Assembly: GCF_016863335.1 (NCBI RefSeq)
Contig: NZ_BOOR01000037.1
Location: forward strand, 1-64,000
Source of the DNA: Planotetraspora thailandica
GTDB lineage: Bacteria > Actinomycetota > Actinomycetes > Streptosporangiales > Streptosporangiaceae
Direction: 5' to 3'
DNA: 64,000 nucleotides
Shown here: positions 31,396 to 41,286 of the stretch, in pieces
How positions within the stretch are numbered: the stretch's first letter is position 1
How the letters are laid out: each line of letters opens with the position of its first letter
Notes under the pieces: generated by a model
Database searches by the model: none
Told to the model about the DNA's origin: nothing
What the model saw: the letters and a program-made list of their open reading frames with translations, nothing else
Program-made: the position numbers and the translations under genes

Positions 31396-34035
31396 TCAGC
31401 CCGGCGCCCGGTGAAAGCCACGCGCAACAGGCTTGTTGCTGCTGAACGGAGCCACGCGGCGGTTCACCTGGTGCGACGCGTCCCTGCGCCGCCCGGCCTC
31501 GTATGGGTGTGGCTCGGCGAAGAAGCGCTTCTTGGCATACTCGACCGCGGCCAGGTAGGCGACCACGAGTGCAGCCACGGCCGGGTAAAGGGCAGCGGGC
31601 GGGGTGACGAACCCGAGCGCCCGGGACATCGGCGCGAGCGGGAGAGCGACCCCCACCGCGACGACCGCGACGACACTCAGGACGAGGGGCCGGCTCGGCC
31701 GGCTGCGCAGAAACGGCACCCGCCTGGTCCGGACCGCGAAGATGATCAATGTCTGGGTGGCCAGCGACTCCACGAACCAACCTGTGCGGAACAGCCCCGC
31801 GCCGGCGTGCAGCGGCCCGAGCAGGACTCCGAAGGTGAGGAAGTCGAACAGGGAGCTGATCAGACCGAAGACGAGCATGAACCGGCGGATGAGCCCGATG
31901 TCCCAGTGCGCGGGCGCGGCGAGTTGCTCGGGGTCGACGTGGTCGGCCGGAATCGTCAGCTGGCTGGTGTCGTAGAGGAGGTTGCCCAGCAGGATCTGCG
32001 ACGGGAGCAGCGGCAGGAAGGCCAGCACGGCCGAGGCACCCGCGACGCTGAACATGTTGCCGAAATTGCCGGCCGTACCCATCAGAACGTATTTGACGGT
32101 ATTCGCGAAGATGCGCCGGCCTTCAGCGACTCCGTCGGCGAGTACGTCGAGGCTCTTCTCCAGCAGGACTATGTCCGCGGCGTCCTTGGCGATGTCGGCA
32201 GCGGTGTCGACCGAGATGCCGACGTCGGCGTCGTGCAGGGCGAGTGCGTCGTTGACGCCGTCGCCGAGGAATCCGACCGCCCGGCCGTCCCGCCGGAGGA
32301 CCCGGACCAGGCGCGCCTTTTGCTCGGGCGAGACACGGGCGAAGATCCCGCCCTCCTGCGCGGCCGCCCACAGGTGGTCGTCGTCGAGCAGGTCGAGTTC
32401 GGGCCCGGCGACCGTGCGCCCGGCGGGGAGACCGAGATCGGCGCAGAGCTTCCGGGCGACGAGCGGATGGTCGCCGGTGGCGACGACGACGCGGATGCCC
32501 AGCCCTGCAAGTCGGCGCAGGGACGAGGCGACCCCGTGTTTGGGCGGGTCGAGGAAGATCAGGAACCCGACCAGGGACAGGCCCCGTTCGTCCGACGCGC
32601 TGACGGTGGCGGCTCCGGGGGCCGGGCGAGTGGCGACGGCGATGACCCTGCTGCCGGCGGAGAGGAGGGCGTCCAGGGTGGTGCGGGCCTCGGCGGGGAC
32701 GTCGTGGCACGCGTCGATGACCGTTTCCGGAGCGCCCTTGGTGACCAGGACCCGGTCACCCTCCGGGGTGTCCACCAGGACGGTGCTCATGCGCCGCTCA
32801 TGGTCGAACGGCGCGGACGCGAGCCGGGTGTAACCGCGCGGCTCGGCTCCAGCGGCTCGCAACGCGAGGTCGAGGGCGTTGCCGAGGCCGGGGTCGGTGG
32901 CGAGCAACCCGAGTTCGCGTGGTCTGTCATCGTCGTCGCCTGCCGGGCCGACGGCACGCGTGAACGTGATCCGCCCCTCGGTCAAAGTGCCGGTCTTGTC
33001 GGTGACCAGGATGTCGATGTCGCCGAGGTCCTCGATGCTGACGAGGCGTTTGACCAAGACCTTCCTGCGAGCGAGCTGCCGGGAGCCGGTGGCGAGGGCG
33101 GCGCTGACCACGGCGGGCAGCAACTGAGGCGTTATTCCGACCGCGATGGCGAGGGAGAACAACAGCGAGTCGATCAGCGGTCGGCTCAGGAGGATGTTCA
33201 CGACGAGGATCAGCGTCGTGAGAGCCACTGCCACCTTCAGCAGCAGGAAGGAGAACCGGCGCAGCCCCGCCTGGAAATCCGTTTCAGGATGGACCCCGCC
33301 GAGGTCTGCGGCGACACGGCCGAACTCCGTGTGCACTCCGGTGGCGATCACCAGACCCGCGCCCGCGCCCGCGTGGACGACCGTGCCCATGAACGCGATG
33401 GACGCGAGATCTCCCTGAGGGGTGCCGGGGGTGACCGGGCCGGCGCTCTTGGCCGTGGGAAGTGACTCCCCGGTCAGGATGCTCTCGTCGCATTCGAGGC
33501 CGTCGGTCTCGGTGATGCGCATCTCGGCGGGCACCACGGTACCGAGACTCAGCCGGACGAGGTCGCCGGGCACCAGGTCGACGACGTCGGCAGGAGCCGG
33601 CACGCCGTCCCTGATGACGGTGACGGTGTGGCGCACACCGGAATGCAGCGCCTCGGTGGCCCGCTCGGCGCGGTACTCGTTGGCGAAGCCGAGCCCGACG
33701 CTCGCCGCCAGGATTGTGGCGATGACGACGGCATCGGTTCGCTGGCCGAGGATGAAGGACGCGAACGCCGTCGCGAGCAGCAGGGCGAGCAGCGGGCTCT
33801 TCACCTGCCTGAGCAGCACCTTCAGGGCGTTGGCGCTGTGGTCCCGTACGGCGTTGGGCCCGGCCTGTGCCAGCCGCCCGGCTGCCTCCCTGGCGGTGAG
33901 ACCTGACCGGAGGTCGCTGCCGAGGGCCGTGGCGACGGCGCTCACCGGCATCGCGGCCGCCGTCTCGACTGGCAGCCCGGCGACGTCCGTCACACCGGAC
34001 GTGCCGGTCCGGCGTGCCGTCCGGGTTCCGGTCAT
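31396..34035 (-). CDS. mgtA: P-type ATPase, magnesium-translocating (MgtA/MgtB) type
   Basis: An 879-residue P-type ATPase of type IIIB. It has an N-terminal cytoplasmic extension, actuator motif LTGESLPTA, catalytic DKTGTLTEGRITF, nucleotide loop VTKGAPE, hinge GDGVNDALALHDADVGISV, and about ten membrane segments. The TM4 and TM6 regions match magnesium importers rather than calcium or proton pumps, and the length is normal. ATG 34035 overlaps the carbamate kinase stop by four bases, so it is translated from the arginine deiminase operon. That physical coupling is uncommon and suggests that ATP made by the pathway, or its Mg-dependent kinase, is tied to magnesium supply. Confidence 0.9.
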   Translation of the reverse strand: MTGTRTARRTGTSGVTDVAGLPVETAAAMPVSAVATALGSDLRSGLTAREAAGRLAQAGPNAVRDHSANALKVLLRQVKSPLLALLLATAFASFILGQRTDAVVIATILAASVGLGFANEYRAERATEALHSGVRHTVTVIRDGVPAPADVVDLVPGDLVRLSLGTVVPAEMRITETDGLECDESILTGESLPTAKSAGPVTPGTPQGDLASIAFMGTVVHAGAGAGLVIATGVHTEFGRVAADLGGVHPETDFQAGLRRFSFLLLKVAVALTTLILVVNILLSRPLIDSLLFSLAIAVGITPQLLPAVVSAALATGSRQLARRKVLVKRLVSIEDLGDIDILVTDKTGTLTEGRITFTRAVGPAGDDDDRPRELGLLATDPGLGNALDLALRAAGAEPRGYTRLASAPFDHERRMSTVLVDTPEGDRVLVTKGAPETVIDACHDVPAEARTTLDALLSAGSRVIAVATRPAPGAATVSASDERGLSLVGFLIFLDPPKHGVASSLRRLAGLGIRVVVATGDHPLVARKLCADLGLPAGRTVAGPELDLLDDDHLWAAAQEGGIFARVSPEQKARLVRVLRRDGRAVGFLGDGVNDALALHDADVGISVDTAADIAKDAADIVLLEKSLDVLADGVAEGRRIFANTVKYVLMGTAGNFGNMFSVAGASAVLAFLPLLPSQILLGNLLYDTSQLTIPADHVDPEQLAAPAHWDIGLIRRFMLVFGLISSLFDFLTFGVLLGPLHAGAGLFRTGWFVESLATQTLIIFAVRTRRVPFLRSRPSRPLVLSVVAVVAVGVALPLAPMSRALGFVTPPAALYPAVAALVVAYLAAVEYAKKRFFAEPHPYEAGRRRDASHQVNRRVAPFSSNKPVARGFHRAPG

Positions 34036-34958
34036 GGGACGGCCTTCGCCGGTGCCGGGGTGATGCTCGTCCCGGCGTCTCCGGCGAGCACGGCTGCGGC
34101 GTCGGCCAGTGCGCCGATCGCGGCGGCCCGGCCAGAGGCGCGGACGAACCGGACGCAGGCCTCGATCTTCGGCCCCATCGAGCCTGCGGGGAACCCCATG
34201 GCCGACAGCTCGTCGACGTCGGCGGCCAGGATCGGCGTGGCGGCGGCCGTGCCGTACCCGCGCATCACCGCGGGAACATCGGTGAGCACGAGCAGATGCT
34301 CGGCTCCGAGCTCGAGGGCGATCGACGCCGCGGTCAGATCCTTGTCGACGACCGCTTCGACGCCCGACGGCCCGTCCTGGCCGCCTTCGACGACAGGAAC
34401 GCCGCCCCCGCCGCCGCAGACCACCACTGCCCCCGACTCGAGCAGCGTGCGGATCGCGCCGATCTCGACCACGCGCCGAGGCTCGGGCGACGCGACGACC
34501 CGCCGCCAGGTCTCACCGTCCCGGGCGACGTGCCAGTCGTACCGTTCGGCGAGCCCGGCCGCGCCTGCCTCGTCGTAGGTGGGGCCGATGAACTTCGTCG
34601 GTGCGAGAAACGCCGGATCATGGGCGTCGACGACGGTCCGCGTGACGACGGTCACCACCGGCCGGGTGACGCCCGCCGCGCTCAATTCCTGGGCAAGCCA
34701 GTAGCCGATCATGCCCTGGGTCTGGGCGCCGATCACGTCGAGGGGGTACGGCCGGCTCAGGGTCCGGTCGGCCTCACTCTCCAGTGCCAGCACACCGACC
34801 TGCGGCCCGTTGCCGTGGCAGACGACCAGCTCGTGCTCGGCGGCCAGCGGGGCCAGGGCCCGTGCAGCCTGGCGGACGTGCCCGAGCTGGATCGTGGCGT
34901 CGGGCCGCTCGCCCCGCTGGAGCAGCGCGTTCCCGCCGAGTGCGACGACGATGCGCAC
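34032..34958 (-). CDS. arcC: Carbamate kinase
   Basis: A 308-residue enzyme that makes ATP from carbamoyl phosphate and ADP, the last step of the arginine deiminase pathway. It begins RIVVALGGNALLQRG and has the family segments VCHGNGPQVGVLAL, PLDVIGAQTQGMIGYWLAQ, ASPEPRRVVE, VVCGGGGGVPVV, VDKDLTAASIA and GSMGPKIEACVRFV. The GTG start lies three bases after the arcB stop. Its stop overlaps the P-type ATPase start. Confidence 0.96.
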   Translation of the reverse strand: MRIVVALGGNALLQRGERPDATIQLGHVRQAARALAPLAAEHELVVCHGNGPQVGVLALESEADRTLSRPYPLDVIGAQTQGMIGYWLAQELSAAGVTRPVVTVVTRTVVDAHDPAFLAPTKFIGPTYDEAGAAGLAERYDWHVARDGETWRRVVASPEPRRVVEIGAIRTLLESGAVVVCGGGGGVPVVEGGQDGPSGVEAVVDKDLTAASIALELGAEHLLVLTDVPAVMRGYGTAAATPILAADVDELSAMGFPAGSMGPKIEACVRFVRASGRAAAIGALADAAAVLAGDAGTSITPAPAKAVP

Positions 34959-34961
34959 GGA

Positions 34962-35963
34962 TCAGTCCCCCAGGGCCTGGACCAGGAGGGCCTTGATCGT
35001 GTGCATCCGGTTCTCGGCCTGGTCGAACACGATGGAGCGGGCGGACTCGAAGACCTCTTCGGTCACCTCGGCCCCATCAAGCCCGAAACGCTCGTACAGC
35101 CGGGCACCGAGGACGGTGTCACGGTTGTGGATCGCGGGCAGGCAGTGCATGAACCGGACGCCGGGATTGCGGGTGGCGTCCAGAAGCTCCTCTGTGACGC
35201 GGTAGGGCAGCAGGGAGGGGATCCTCGCGGCCCATTCCTCGTCGGCTTCGCCCATGCTCACCCACACGTCGGTGTAGACGAAGTCCGCGCCGCTCACGGC
35301 GGTCTCGACGTCGTCGGAGACCAGAACCCGGCCTCCACTCTCCTTCGCGACCCCCTGAGCGGTCGCGACGACGTCGGCCGGCGGCTGCAGCCCGGTGGGA
35401 GCCGCGATCCGCACGTCCATCCCCAGAAGGGCGCCTGTCACCAGCAGCGAGCGGGCGATGTTGCTCCGCCCGTCGCCGGTGAAGCAGTAGGCGATCTCCC
35501 GGAGATCACCGGGGAAGTGCTCGGTCATGGTGAGGACGTCGGCGAGCGTCTGCGTGGGATGCCAGGAGTCCGTCAGGGCGTTCCACACGGGCACTCCGGC
35601 GTGTTCGAGCAACTCCTCCACGGTGTCCTGGGCGAACCCGCGGAAGGCGATGCCGTCGAAGACGCGGCCCAGCACCCGCGCCGTATCGGCCGTCGACTCC
35701 TCGCGGCCGAAGTGCGAGCCCTCCGGCCCCAGGTAGGTGACGTGGCCGCCCTGGTCGTGCGCCGCCACTTCGAAGGCGCATCGGGTCCGGGTGGAGTTCT
35801 TCTCGAAGACGAGCGCGATGTCCGCGCCGTTCAGCCGGGGCAGTTCCTCGCCGCGGAACTTGTCGCGCTTGAGCCGTGCGGCCTGCTCGACGAGGCCGAG
35901 GAACTGATCCTTGTCCAGGTCGAGGTCCTTGGTCAGCGACCCGGGGTGGCGTTTCGACGTCAT
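34962..35963 (-). CDS. arcB: Ornithine carbamoyltransferase (catabolic)
   Basis: A 333-residue transferase. The carbamoyl phosphate site is [13 protein letters not shown]; the 80s loop includes [14 protein letters not shown]. Further motifs are [19 protein letters not shown], the domain-2 [15 protein letters not shown], ornithine loop VWVSMGEA and HCLPA. In this context it works in the catabolic direction, turning citrulline into ornithine and carbamoyl phosphate. The start at 35963 has GAAGG five bases upstream. A gap of 68 bases separates it from arcA. Confidence 0.96.
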   Translation of the reverse strand: MTSKRHPGSLTKDLDLDKDQFLGLVEQAARLKRDKFRGEELPRLNGADIALVFEKNSTRTRCAFEVAAHDQGGHVTYLGPEGSHFGREESTADTARVLGRVFDGIAFRGFAQDTVEELLEHAGVPVWNALTDSWHPTQTLADVLTMTEHFPGDLREIAYCFTGDGRSNIARSLLVTGALLGMDVRIAAPTGLQPPADVVATAQGVAKESGGRVLVSDDVETAVSGADFVYTDVWVSMGEADEEWAARIPSLLPYRVTEELLDATRNPGVRFMHCLPAIHNRDTVLGARLYERFGLDGAEVTEEVFESARSIVFDQAENRMHTIKALLVQALGD

Positions 35964-36031
35964 GGTGCCTTCTTTTCTGGAAGCAGGGAGAAGCAAATCG
36001 GGCGCGGATCGGAGGCGCGGCCGTGCGGGGA

Positions 36032-37294
36032 TCAGAGGGGGTCGCGGCGCACCGGGCAGCTCATACACCGTGCCCCGCCCCTGCCACGGCCCAACTCGCT
36101 CCCTGCGAGGGTGACGACCTCGATGCCATGGCGGCGCAACATCGTGTTGGTGACGACGTTGCGGTCGTAGCCCATGACCACTCCCGGCGCGATCGCCAGA
36201 TAGTTGACGGCGTCGTTCCACTGCTCACGCTCCGCCGTACGGCTGTCCTCGTCGGCCGTCAGCAGCCGGACCTCGTTGTCGAGCACCCCGTTGAGCGCGC
36301 CGGTCAGGCCCACGGTCTCCTGGACGTCGACGCCCGCGGAGTCGTCAGCGGAGTCGTCAGCGGGGGTCAGCCGCCAGCAGCGGACCCCGCTCCAGTCCAG
36401 GTAGGGGTGAGCCACGAACGTGCCGAAGTCGACCATGGTGAGCAGGGTGTCGAGGTGCATCGCGGATCGGGCCCTGGGCAGCTCGACGGCCAGCACGAGG
36501 CGGGCCTGGCCGGTGGCGAACAGCCGCCGGGCGAGCGCCTCCACACCCGTGGGGGTCGTGCGCTCCCCCATGCCCACCAGCACCACGCCGGGCGCGACGA
36601 CATGGATGTCGCCGCCCTCGAGGGTCGCCGGAGCCCGGTCGGCGTCGTCACCACCCAGGTAGATCGGGAAACCCAGGTCCCGGAACGCCGGATGGTGGCG
36701 GTAGACGGTCCGCGTGTTGATCGATTCCCGGCGCCTGGCGGCCTTGGCCATCGGGTTGACGGTGACCCCGCTTCCGATCCAGGCCGCGTTGTCGCGCTGG
36801 AAGAGCGTGTTGGGCAGCGGAGCCAGGACGAAGTCCTCGATGTCGAGGACCTGCCATGCGAGGCTCGGACGGCCCAGGGGCGACAGGTCGGATTTGGTGA
36901 TGCCCCCGATGAGGTACCGCGCCAGCGTTTCCGGATCGCTGTCGCCAAGCAGGGCCCTGATCTGGGCGGAGAGGGCGGCGCCGAAACGGTCGTCGGTGCA
37001 GACCTGACCGAGCGCGTACGCCCTGCCGTCCGGGGTGGCCAGCGCCTCGGCGAGCAGGTCGCCGAACAGATGGACCTCGATGTCGTACTCGCGCAACGCC
37101 TCGACGAACGCGTCGTGCTCGCTGCGGGCGCGCGAGCCCCAGATCACGTCGTCGAAAAGCAGGTCCGTGATGTTGCCGGGGGTGAGCCTGTCGATCTCCA
37201 GCCCGGGGCGATGGACGATCACCTCCCGGAGGGGCCCGATCTCGGAGCCGATGCCGACGGTGACGCTGCCGGGAGCGGGGGTCGTGAGGGTCAT
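36032..37294 (-). CDS. arcA: Arginine deiminase
   Basis: A 420-residue enzyme that converts arginine to citrulline and ammonia. Hallmarks are [20 protein letters not shown], the [15 protein letters not shown] segment, [19 protein letters not shown] and the catalytic cysteine in [10 protein letters not shown] near the C-terminus. A 12-bp tandem duplication (36338-36361) repeats DDSA within a surface loop. The stop codon of arcD overlaps its start. Its activity would release ammonia and feed ATP synthesis during oxygen or energy limitation. Confidence 0.96.
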   Translation of the reverse strand: MTLTTPAPGSVTVGIGSEIGPLREVIVHRPGLEIDRLTPGNITDLLFDDVIWGSRARSEHDAFVEALREYDIEVHLFGDLLAEALATPDGRAYALGQVCTDDRFGAALSAQIRALLGDSDPETLARYLIGGITKSDLSPLGRPSLAWQVLDIEDFVLAPLPNTLFQRDNAAWIGSGVTVNPMAKAARRRESINTRTVYRHHPAFRDLGFPIYLGGDDADRAPATLEGGDIHVVAPGVVLVGMGERTTPTGVEALARRLFATGQARLVLAVELPRARSAMHLDTLLTMVDFGTFVAHPYLDWSGVRCWRLTPADDSADDSAGVDVQETVGLTGALNGVLDNEVRLLTADEDSRTAEREQWNDAVNYLAIAPGVVMGYDRNVVTNTMLRRHGIEVVTLAGSELGRGRGGARCMSCPVRRDPL

Positions 37295-38706
37295 CGGTGT
37301 GCGCCTTCCGTGGGCAGAATTCCGGTGGCCAGATGAGGACGCACCGGCGTTTCGCCGTACTCGCCGCGTCCCGCCTTGAGCCAGATGTAGAACGGCACTC
37401 CCAGCAGGAGGCAGAACAGGCCGTAGTAGACGGCCTGGTAGCCGCTGCCGGCCAGAGCCCAGAAGCTGAACAGCAGCGCGACCGCCGCGACTCCGATGTC
37501 CCGCGCGAGATGCCCCGCCCGGATCCGGCGGCCCTCGGTCATCAGCCAGTAGAGCTGCGCCGCCGCGGAGAACAGGTACGGGATGACCGCCGTGAGAACC
37601 GACAACAACACCACCGTGGTGAAGACCGTGGCGAAGCTGGTGTAACTGACGATCGTGAGGGCCGAGGCCAGGACGGTCCCGATGACGATGCCGAACGCCG
37701 GGACGCCCATCCTGCTGTCGGCGGCGAAACGCCGGGGGAACAGACCGTCGGCCGCTGCGGCCTGCGGCATCTCCCCGACGACGAGCGTCCAGCCGACCAG
37801 CGCGCCCGCCCCCGAGATGATCGCGGCCACGGCGACGGCGTCGCCCGCCCAGTGGCCCCCGAAGATCGCGTTGGCAGAGTCCGTGAACGGCGCGGTCGAC
37901 GTCAGCAGCGCGCCGTGGGAGACGGTGCCGAACACGGTGAGCGTGCCGAGGATGTAGACCAGCGCGCACGCCGCCGTGCCGAGCACCGTCGCCCTGCCCA
38001 CGTTGCGGCCGGGGTTGCGGACCCGCCCGGCGGCCACCGAGGCGGTCTCGATGCCGATGTAGGAGAACAGCGCGATGGCCCCCGCCGCGCTGATCGCGCC
38101 CATCGCCGAGCCTCCGCTGGCGTTGAACGCGCCGAAATTGGCCGACTTGATGAACAGCAGGCCGGCGGTGGCCATGAAGATCAGCGGGATGAACTTGAGC
38201 ACCGTGGTCAGCCCCTGTATGACCGCGATGCCGCGCAGCCCGCTCAGGTTGACCGCGGCGGGAATCCACAGCCCGACCAGGGCGATCACGATGGACCAGC
38301 CCTTGTCGTGGGAGGTGTTCCAGAACACCTCCACATAGCCGACCCAGGCGACCACGATGGCCGCGTTGCCCGCCCACGCGGTGATCCAGTAGCTCCACGC
38401 GTTGACGAACCCGGCGAAGTCGCCGAACGCGTCCCTCGCGTAGAGGTACGGTCCGCCGGACCCCGGTATCCGTTTGGTGAGCGCCTGATAGGTGAAGGCG
38501 AGTGCCAGTGCGCCGACGGTGACCAGTGCGAACGCGACGAGCGAGATGGGCCCGAAGCCCGCCAGCGCGGACGGCAGGGCGAAGACGCCGGTGCCGATCA
38601 CCGATCCGACGACCAGCGCGGAGGCGGTCCCGAGACCGAACGAGCCCCGCTGCGCCTCGACCTGTTTCGGCTCGGCCGAGGCAGGCGGCACGGATGCGCC
38701 GCTCAT
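37291..38706 (-). CDS. arcD: APC-family amino acid permease, probable arginine/ornithine antiporter
   Basis: A 471-residue transporter with about 12 membrane helices. The start is [20 protein letters not shown] with the APC glycine-rich first helix, and a [15 protein letters not shown] motif follows helix 2. It belongs to the basic amino acid/polyamine antiporter (APA) family rather than the ArcD/NhaC type, but its place as first gene of the arc operon makes arginine/ornithine exchange the likely task. Its start codon overlaps the stop of a 19-codon upstream frame. Confidence 0.88.
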   Translation of the reverse strand: MSGASVPPASAEPKQVEAQRGSFGLGTASALVVGSVIGTGVFALPSALAGFGPISLVAFALVTVGALALAFTYQALTKRIPGSGGPYLYARDAFGDFAGFVNAWSYWITAWAGNAAIVVAWVGYVEVFWNTSHDKGWSIVIALVGLWIPAAVNLSGLRGIAVIQGLTTVLKFIPLIFMATAGLLFIKSANFGAFNASGGSAMGAISAAGAIALFSYIGIETASVAAGRVRNPGRNVGRATVLGTAACALVYILGTLTVFGTVSHGALLTSTAPFTDSANAIFGGHWAGDAVAVAAIISGAGALVGWTLVVGEMPQAAAADGLFPRRFAADSRMGVPAFGIVIGTVLASALTIVSYTSFATVFTTVVLLSVLTAVIPYLFSAAAQLYWLMTEGRRIRAGHLARDIGVAAVALLFSFWALAGSGYQAVYYGLFCLLLGVPFYIWLKAGRGEYGETPVRPHLATGILPTEGAHR

Positions 38707-38762
38707 GAATCCTCACCCCGCGCGCCGTGCACGAGGACGACGGTCGGTTTCTGCTGAGTCAT
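38703..38762 (-). CDS. 19-residue leader ORF coupled to arcD; resembles the start of an alpha/beta hydrolase
   Basis: The frame reads [19 protein letters not shown] and stops at a TGA that overlaps the arcD ATG (ATGA). The first 14 residues are the typical opening of a small alpha/beta hydrolase (PTVVLVHGA is the first strand and oxyanion HG). The frame then diverges. It is either the cut-off 5' end of such a gene, to which the arc operon was joined, or a true leader peptide now coupling translation to arcD. A purine-rich AGAGAGACGG lies upstream. Confidence 0.5.
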   Translation of the reverse strand: MTQQKPTVVLVHGARGEDS

Positions 38763-38778
38763 GATTCCGTCTCTCTGA

Positions 38779-39729
38779 TCAGTAGCGGCCGAGGGCCTTG
38801 CGGAGGACGTGGATCGCCTGCTCGATCGCGGCAGTCGCGGCGGCGGTCCCGCGCACGGGGTTGAGCATCATGAAGTCGTGGAGAGTGCCGTCGTAGCGGA
38901 CGGTCGTGGTGCGAACTCCGGCCTCGATGAGCTTGCGACCGTAGGCCTCGCCCTCGTCGCGCAGGACGTCGTTCTCGTCCACGATGAGAAAGGTCTCGGG
39001 TAGTCCGGCGAGTTCCTCGACGGTCGCCCGCAGCGGCGACACGGTGATCTCGCCGCGCTTGTCCTTCTCGGGCAGGTAAGCGTCCCAGAACCACGCCATG
39101 GCCTTGGCCGTCAGATGCGGCCCGTCGGCGAATTCGCGGTAGCTGTCGGTGTCCTGGCCCGCGTCGGTGACGGGGTAGTACAGCGACTGGTGCACGAAGC
39201 TCACGTCGCCGCGCTGCTTGGCCAGGATGGCGAGGGCCGCGGTCATGTTCCCGCCGACGGAGTCCCCCGCGACGGCGAGTCGAGAGCTGTCGAGGCCCTC
39301 GGAGGCCCCGTACCTGCTGATCCACTGTGCGGTCGCGTACGCCTGCTCGATCGCGACCGGGTAGACGGCCTCGGGCGAGCGGTCGTACTCGACGAACACG
39401 ACTGCGGCGTTCACCCCGACGGCCAGTTCCCGCACGAGCCGGTCGTGGGTGCCGGCGTCGCCGAGGATCCAGCCACCTCCATGGACGTACAGGACGACCG
39501 GCAGTTGATCTTCGGCGCCGACCGGCTTGACGATGCGGACCCGCACCTCTCCGACCACGGCAGGGACGATGATCCACTTTTCCTGGACGTCGGGCTTGTC
39601 GATCGGAGCGCCCTGGACGTCGTCGAGCACCTTACGAGCACGATCGGGCCCGAGCTCGTACAGGAAGGGGGGTTTTGCGGCAGCGTCGGCGAATTCCTGC
39701 GCCGCTGCTTCCAGAACGTGCTTGCTCAT
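38779..39729 (-). CDS. Alpha/beta hydrolase, HSL-type esterase/lipase
   Basis: A 316-residue cytoplasmic esterase of the hormone-sensitive-lipase group. It shows the oxyanion motif YVHGGGWILGD, nucleophile elbow GDSVGGNMTAAL, acid in IVDENDVLRDEG and His in GTLHDFMMLN. It lies just upstream of the leader ORF and arcD on the same strand, so it may be cotranscribed with the arc genes although its function looks unrelated. Confidence 0.92.
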   Translation of the reverse strand: MSKHVLEAAAQEFADAAAKPPFLYELGPDRARKVLDDVQGAPIDKPDVQEKWIIVPAVVGEVRVRIVKPVGAEDQLPVVLYVHGGGWILGDAGTHDRLVRELAVGVNAAVVFVEYDRSPEAVYPVAIEQAYATAQWISRYGASEGLDSSRLAVAGDSVGGNMTAALAILAKQRGDVSFVHQSLYYPVTDAGQDTDSYREFADGPHLTAKAMAWFWDAYLPEKDKRGEITVSPLRATVEELAGLPETFLIVDENDVLRDEGEAYGRKLIEAGVRTTTVRYDGTLHDFMMLNPVRGTAAATAAIEQAIHVLRKALGRY

Positions 39730-39833
39730 GCAACTGCCTCTCTGTCGTGGTAATCAGCAAGACCGCGCAGCCACTCGGGTTTGTGACGGGGCGGCGCGAA
39801 TGTCTTCGCGGCCCGGTGCGCATCGCCGTGTCG
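39730..39833. other. Upstream region of the esterase gene
   Basis: Nothing recognisable beyond the expected promoter region of the minus-strand esterase gene. Confidence 0.3.
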
Positions 39834-40220
39834 GTGAGTAGTCCCAGCGGTGAAGGGTTCGGCACGAGCACGCAGTTCCGCAACGGCAGCACTTGGAGAG
39901 AGTTACTCGACGGCCTGTGCGACGTGCTGGCGCACCATCGGCTGGAGAATCCCTATGATCCCTATGCGCGCCTGTCGCCGTGCGCCGTCGTGGTGCAGTG
40001 GGCGTCCACCGCAGCGCTCGTGATGAGCGAGCACCCGATGAGGCGAGGCCGGAGGCCGAGCATCTGGACCCGCGTGTCGGAGACCGAGGATTCGCGCGAG
40101 GCCGTGAGCTGGTTACGTCGGCTGGAGTTACGTGCCCTCAGCTGCGAGGCGTGCGGGAACTGCCCAATCCCCCCGGTTCCATCCTGGGAGCCAGATTCCC
40201 CGCCAGGTGCGATCGTGTGA
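39834..40220 (+). CDS. Weak candidate hypothetical protein
   Basis: From a GTG at 39834 (or 39828) an open frame of about 128 codons reads WRELLDGLCDVLAHHRLENP then CAVVVQWASTAALVMSEHP, and ends with cysteine-containing CEACGNCPIPP. Composition and codon use look fairly natural, but there is no ribosome-binding site and no family was recognised. It could be a fragment. The remaining bases to 40317 hold nothing clear. Confidence 0.3.
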   Translation: MSSPSGEGFGTSTQFRNGSTWRELLDGLCDVLAHHRLENPYDPYARLSPCAVVVQWASTAALVMSEHPMRRGRRPSIWTRVSETEDSREAVSWLRRLELRALSCEACGNCPIPPVPSWEPDSPPGAIV

Positions 40221-40317
40221 GGTGATGGCGCTGCCGTAGAGCAGATGGCTCCTGTTCTGGTTGCCGGCTCGAACCGTTTGTTTCGCCTGCGTCAAGCTCT
40301 TTCGGCGAACGCGGTTT

Positions 40318-41286
40318 TCAACGCCATCCTGCGCTGCGCGCCCCGGTCGGCCCCTCAGGCGACGGATCATCTGTCGCAGCGGTCGCGCCGCGCCGGATGA
40401 GTGCGAGCACAGTGTCGGCGGTGCGGTCGAGGTAGCTGCGGCCATCGGGCAGTTGCGCCTCCGGGCTGATGTAGCTGTGCTGCCCGATGTGGGTGGCCGG
40501 GTCAAGCCGGTGCACAGTGATCTTTCCGGCGCGGCGGGCCCGGTTCCATTCACTGCGGCGAAACAGCCGCCAACGCTGAGGGAAGATCCAGGTGCAGACC
40601 CGCTCAATCCAGTCGCTTTCACTGGTGAGCTGATACAGGTGATCAGCGTGCGTGAGATCGTTTGCGCCGTTGTGGAACCCACCGATGGTGATCAGCAGGA
40701 GCGGAGCGCGCAGCCGGGTGTGCAGTTCTTCGACCGCGCCGGTCGCGACCTGGGCGCCTCCGCTGTAGCTGAGCAGTACCACGGGTATGCCGCTGTCGGG
40801 CCGGTAACCGGCAAGGCGCAGCTGGTCGGCGATTTGGGCGCCCACGGCGCGGTTGTACAGGGGACGGTACCGGCGGTCGGCTGCGACAAAGATCTGCATG
40901 ACGTTGTGCAGGAACAGCAACAGCCCGATCCTGTGGCGAAGCCACTCCCACACGGGCCGGTTGACGAGCGGGTCGGCCAGCGGAGAGTAGGGCTGCACCT
41001 GACCCAGCACCCGCAGCTCCGGCGCTCCGTCGATCAGGGCCTTGACCAGCTTGCCGCCGTCGCGGGTGTCGCGGAAGAACCGTTTCCCAATGCCGTCCAG
41101 ATAGACCAGGTAGGCGTCCGGAGGACGATCGGGGTCCGCACCCCGGGCATAGGGCATGCCCTGTGGGAGGTCGGTGGCCGGAGTCCGCCAGCCGGCGGCG
41201 TAGGCCATCACCTCGTAGCGGGCGAGCAGAGCTTCGGCGAGCAGGACCGGACCAAGCACCAGGGCAAAGAGCGGAAACTCGATCAT
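40318..41286 (-). CDS. Membrane-anchored alpha/beta-hydrolase-like protein
   Basis: A 322-residue protein with an N-terminal membrane helix (about 3-20) and a domain with the signature VVLLSYSGGAQVATGAVEEL, a serine elbow of the type S-x-S-G-G. Other segments are YLVYLDGIGKRFFRDTRDGG and LLLITIGGFHNGAN. It resembles no well-studied family; a lipase or acyltransferase is possible. It is the last of four overlapping genes (patatin, glycosyltransferase, membrane protein, this gene). Confidence 0.7.
   Translation of the reverse strand: MIEFPLFALVLGPVLLAEALLARYEVMAYAAGWRTPATDLPQGMPYARGADPDRPPDAYLVYLDGIGKRFFRDTRDGGKLVKALIDGAPELRVLGQVQPYSPLADPLVNRPVWEWLRHRIGLLLFLHNVMQIFVAADRRYRPLYNRAVGAQIADQLRLAGYRPDSGIPVVLLSYSGGAQVATGAVEELHTRLRAPLLLITIGGFHNGANDLTHADHLYQLTSESDWIERVCTWIFPQRWRLFRRSEWNRARRAGKITVHRLDPATHIGQHSYISPEAQLPDGRSYLDRTADTVLALIRRGATAATDDPSPEGPTGARSAGWR

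Noticed and set aside
31369-33465. 698-codon plus-strand frame opposite the P-type ATPase gene
   Set aside because: Antisense shadow; glycine/arginine/aspartate-rich low-complexity translation without domains.
34014-36170. 718-codon plus-strand frame opposite arcC and arcB
   Set aside because: Antisense to two clearly recognised enzymes; no independent evidence of coding.
36338-36361. CRISPR-like or VNTR array
   Set aside because: Only two adjacent 12-bp units inside arcA; no spacers or further repeats. No CRISPR array was seen anywhere in the window.
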